Shown here piece after piece: positions 6,523-8,875 of a stretch of DNA of 8,875 nucleotides; position 1 is the stretch's first letter; every line of letters begins with the position of its first letter. The stretch spans positions 1 through 8,875 of the forward strand of contig CALMDN010000404.1 of the NCBI GenBank assembly GCA_937864935.1. The letters are read 5' to 3'. This stretch comes from an uncultured Bacteroidales bacterium. Its GTDB lineage: Bacteria > Bacteroidota > Bacteroidia > Bacteroidales > Lentimicrobiaceae. A model generated the notes under the pieces. That model had not been told where the DNA came from and made no database searches. It worked only from the letters and a program-made list of their open reading frames with translations. The translations under genes were made by a program, and so were the position numbers.

Positions 6523-7197
6523 TTAATTCTTTTTCCGGTTGCGCATGTCGCGGTAATTCGAATTTTTATCGTTCCTGGGATTGAACTTTTTGCGTCTGCC
6601 GTTCGACTGATTCTGAGGTACCGTTGTCGTCTGTACCGGTGTCTTGGCCAGCAGGTCGTTGGTATGGGCGAGCCGCATGTCATCACTGAGTTTCAGTTTC
6701 CCGTGCGACAACTCTTTGAGGTGGTCAGTTATAAGCTCATCATTTACCGAATCACGGTTCCAGTTGAGGTAGGATTTTTTGAGATGGTTGGCAATGTTTT
6801 TTACCAGGGCGTCTTTTTCAGCACCATCTTCAAAGGTTGTAGCCTTCTCGATGATTTTGGCGATGTTTTTTCCGTAAGGCCTGAATTTGATCACCTCCTG
6901 AGGATAGGGGATACGCTCCGGTTTGTGAATTCTGTCTTCAGGAATCGGCGGGGGATAAGGCCCGTCAACACTGAGTTTGTACTCAGAAATAATGTAAAGG
7001 TGATCCCAAAGTTTCCTTTTGAAATCAACGGTGTCTTTCTGGTCGGGGTGAAGCTGGCCCATGATGTTCACCAGAACTTTGGCCATATTGGTGCGTTTTT
7101 CACGGTCTTCAATGGTGGTCAGAAAAGCCGCCAGCTTTTGTACATTGCGCCCATACTCAGGAATAATGAGTTTGTCGCGGGTGCTGTTATAATCCAT
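6523..7197 (-). CDS. DUF4290 family protein of unknown function
   Basis: A 224-residue soluble protein with no signal peptide or membrane helix. I recognise it as a DUF4290 family member, a Bacteroidota-specific family, from the opening YNSTRDKLIIPEYGRNVQKL, the segment IEDREKRTNMAKVLVNIMG and the FKRKLWDHLYIISEYKL stretch. The conserved part spans about residues 1-175 and appears mostly helical; a proline-rich turn (GPYPPPIPEDR) lies near 79-89. From about 198 the protein becomes a Arg/Lys/Asn-rich tail (GRRKKFNPRNDKN onwards) that looks disordered and could bind nucleic acid or other polyanions, which is inference only. It sits directly upstream of murA, an arrangement I recall from Bacteroides, so a link to cell-envelope growth is possible but unproven. 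Start is ATG 7197 after an A/T-rich leader without Shine-Dalgarno. Confidence 0.88.
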   Translation of the reverse strand: MDYNSTRDKLIIPEYGRNVQKLAAFLTTIEDREKRTNMAKVLVNIMGQLHPDQKDTVDFKRKLWDHLYIISEYKLSVDGPYPPPIPEDRIHKPERIPYPQEVIKFRPYGKNIAKIIEKATTFEDGAEKDALVKNIANHLKKSYLNWNRDSVNDELITDHLKELSHGKLKLSDDMRLAHTNDLLAKTPVQTTTVPQNQSNGRRKKFNPRNDKNSNYRDMRNRKKN

Positions 7198-7383
7198 AAA
7201 TTATGTTGAAATGAACTTAAGTACTCTTGTAAAAGCTTGATTGGGTTGGTAACCGGCAGGATAAAAAATCCGATAAATATCAACTACCCGATATGAGCAA
7301 TCTGTTTCTCCTGAACCACATTCAGAATTCAGCAGGTGGTAAACAATACAAGCAGGATGAAATCAGTGTGAATATTCCGGCCA

Positions 7384-7391
7384 CAAAGATA
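7384..7391 (-). promoter_or_regulatory. Candidate -7 box for the DUF4290-murA operon
   Basis: The minus strand reads TATCTTTG, a full match to TAnnTTTG, followed by TGGCC. Transcription would start near 7378, leaving about 180 bases of leader before the DUF4290 start. No TTG is found at the -33 distance, which weakens the call. The leader holds a 13-codon ORF (7321-7280) and a GGAT/ATCC mini-hairpin (7259-7271) but no riboswitch fold I can recognise. Confidence 0.4.
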
Positions 7392-7425
7392 ATAAATTTA
7401 TTGGAGTATCATATTGCAGGAAAAG

Positions 7426-7459
7426 AATTTTGCTTTCGCTTCCATACAAAAGCAAAGTT
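7426..7459 (-). terminator. Hairpin after the helicase gene, possible terminator
   Basis: Nine bases after the helicase stop codon the minus strand can form an 11-pair stem, one pair being G-U (7459-7449 with 7436-7426), around a 12-base loop. The stem is A/T-rich (core TTTGCTTT with AAAGCAAA) and is followed by CTTTTCC, a weak T-tract. It is in the right place to end the helicase message. The upstream arm also contains TAACTTTG (7460-7453), which matches the -7 promoter consensus with a TTG 17 bases upstream, a short spacer; the site could instead be a promoter. Confidence 0.4.
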
Positions 7460-7468
7460 ACACCGGGG

Positions 7469-8875
7469 TTATTTCAGCAACCGCAGTTTTGCAAATTTGA
7501 GCAACAACTGTTTCTGTCCTACCAGCGTGAAGAAAACAGTCGCCTTGATGTTTGAACCGCTGCCTTCAACACTCAGTACCTTTCCTTTACCGAACCTTTC
7601 GTGCTCAACCTCCGAGCCTGGCTGAATGAGGTCGATGGGTGTTTCGAACGATTTTTTCTCAGTTTCTTCGGCATCAGCGATCTTTTTCAGACTCTTTTTC
7701 ACAAACACCGGAGCCTTCTGCATTACCGGCATGGCGCTGGTAATGCCAGGCTGAACCCTGCGGGTGGTCTGTTCAATATAGGCTTCGTCAATTTCCTCCA
7801 GAAAGCGGCTTGGCTCATTCATGGTCAGGTTTCCCCAACGGTAGCGGCTTTCGGCATACGACAGGGTTACCCTTTTTTCTGCCCTGGTGAGGGCTACATA
7901 AAACAAACGGCGTTCCTCCTCAATTTCAGCCCTGCTGGCCAGCGACATCACCGAGGGGAAAAGATTCTCCTCAAGTCCGACAATAAAGACATACGGAAAC
8001 TCCAGCCCCTTGGCTGCATGAATGGTCATCATGGTCACCTTGTTGTTGTCTTTTTCATCATCGCTGTCGGCATCGGTAAGAAGGGCAATTTCCTGCATGA
8101 AGACATCCAGGGTGCGGGCCTGCTCTGTATTTTCACTTTCAGCATCTTCAGGAAAAAGTGTCTGCTCTTTTTCAGAAAAGTCTTTCAATGCATTCAGCAG
8201 CTCTTCGCTGTTCTGCATGCGCGACAGACCCTCTTCCGAATCGTCGGCAGCCAGCTCCTTCATCAGTCCCGAACTGACGGCTATTTTGTAGCCCAGTTCG
8301 TAAGCATTCATCCGTTGGAGCTGGGCATGAAAGGAAGCGATCATGGTTGCAAACTCTCCGATGCGTGCAGCGGTGGATTTGGGCAGTCCGGGTACATAGT
8401 GATTCACGTCCGAGGCGATTTCAAACAGACTGAGGTTGAATGCTGCAGCGGCTACGGTCAGTTTGTTAAGGGTGGTGTCGCCGATTCCCCTGGCCGGGAA
8501 ATTGATTACGCGGTTAAATGCCTCATCGTCGCGCGTATTTACCGCCAGCCTGAAATAGGCCAGGAGGTCTTTGATTTCTTTCCGCTTGTAAAATGAAAGT
8601 CCGCCATAGATGCGGTAGGGGATATTCAGCTTGCGCAGGGCTTCCTCAATGGTTCTCGATTGCGCGTTGGTGCGGTAAAGGATGGCAAAATCGCTGTTCA
8701 GCAGCTGTTGGTTCATCTTGGTCTGAAAAACCGAATTGGCCACCAGCGTACCCTCTTCCGAATCAGTGGCCGCTTTCAGTACCTGTATCAGGTTGCCCTC
8801 TTCGTTTTCGGTCCATACCTTTTTGAAAATCTGGTCCTTGTTCCGGGCTATGATGCTGTTTGCGGCACTGACAAT
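7469..8875 (-). CDS. uvrD: UvrD/PcrA-type superfamily 1 DNA helicase, C-terminal part
   Basis: A 3'-5' ATP-dependent DNA helicase of nucleotide excision and mismatch repair and replication restart, truncated by the window end. The visible 468 residues begin IVSAANSIIARNKDQ, just after the point where the NYRS-type motif would lie; Walker A and B are outside. Numbering from the window edge: motif IV and domain 2A at about 65-110 (ILYRTNAQSRTIEEALRKLN), domain 2B with NSEELLNAL near 222-230, motif V TIHAAKGLEFPYVFIVGLEE (284-303), motif VI EEERRLFYVALTRA (319-332), and a Tudor-like C-terminal domain at about 419-467 (PGSEVEHERFGKGKV), which in PcrA/UvrD contacts RNA polymerase. The internal GTG at 8743 is not the start, because homology continues upstream to the edge. 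It ends with TAA at 7471-7469. Confidence 0.96.
   Translation of the reverse strand: MVSAANSIIARNKDQIFKKVWTENEEGNLIQVLKAATDSEEGTLVANSVFQTKMNQQLLNSDFAILYRTNAQSRTIEEALRKLNIPYRIYGGLSFYKRKEIKDLLAYFRLAVNTRDDEAFNRVINFPARGIGDTTLNKLTVAAAAFNLSLFEIASDVNHYVPGLPKSTAARIGEFATMIASFHAQLQRMNAYELGYKIAVSSGLMKELAADDSEEGLSRMQNSEELLNALKDFSEKEQTLFPEDAESENTEQARTLDVFMQEIALLTDADSDDEKDNNKVTMMTIHAAKGLEFPYVFIVGLEENLFPSVMSLASRAEIEEERRLFYVALTRAEKRVTLSYAESRYRWGNLTMNEPSRFLEEIDEAYIEQTTRRVQPGITSAMPVMQKAPVFVKKSLKKIADAEETEKKSFETPIDLIQPGSEVEHERFGKGKVLSVEGSGSNIKATVFFTLVGQKQLLLKFAKLRLLK

Noticed and set aside
7280..7321. A 13-codon ORF in the predicted leader of the DUF4290 gene
   Set aside because: It is too short to support, has no ribosome-binding context, and shows no regulatory codon pattern.
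7293..7625. A 110-codon plus-strand ORF in the gap before the helicase
   Set aside because: Its second half overlaps the conserved helicase C-terminus, and the protein resembles no family I know.
7601..8596. A 331-codon plus-strand ORF opposite the helicase
   Set aside because: The minus strand here encodes well-conserved UvrD motifs V and VI. The plus-strand product is a His/Phe/Gly-rich mixture without domains, as expected for an antisense shadow.

Overview
The window looks like ordinary chromosomal DNA from a member of the Bacteroidota, probably Bacteroidales or a related order. Four things point there: a DUF4290-type protein directly upstream of murA, a MurA with Asp where most bacteria have the fosfomycin-sensitive Cys, start codons without Shine-Dalgarno sequences in A/T-rich leaders, and TAnnTTTG-like boxes (the -7 element of this phylum) in the gaps. 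Every gene I can support is on the minus strand, so transcription runs from high to low coordinates.

In order of transcription: (1) 8875-7469, the C-terminal two thirds of a UvrD/PcrA-type DNA helicase, cut by the window end. (2) A 271-bp gap with a hairpin and a candidate promoter. (3) 7197-6523, the DUF4290 protein, then 41 bp, then murA (6481-5168); these look like one operon. (4) A 105-bp gap with a plausible promoter for grpE. (5) grpE (5062-4466) and dnaJ (4360-3212), closed by a convincing intrinsic terminator (3183-3145). (6) An ABC exporter pair, ATPase (3122-2169) and permease (2172-763), coupled by a 4-base ATGA overlap. (7) A 444-bp repeat-filled gap (319-762). (8) The receiver domain of an NtrC-type response regulator (318 to the left edge), truncated by the window.

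The genes cover DNA repair and replication (helicase), the first committed step of peptidoglycan synthesis (MurA), DnaK co-chaperones (GrpE, DnaJ), export of an unknown substrate (ABC pair) and signalling (response regulator). I see no defence system, CRISPR, prophage or new biosynthetic cluster.

The accessory-looking DNA is the 319-762 gap. Two arrays of a degenerate 7-bp repeat, the second ending exactly at the permease stop codon, flank a 129-bp MITE-like element with perfect 22-bp terminal inverted repeats. That element carries a second perfect 16-bp hairpin inside it.
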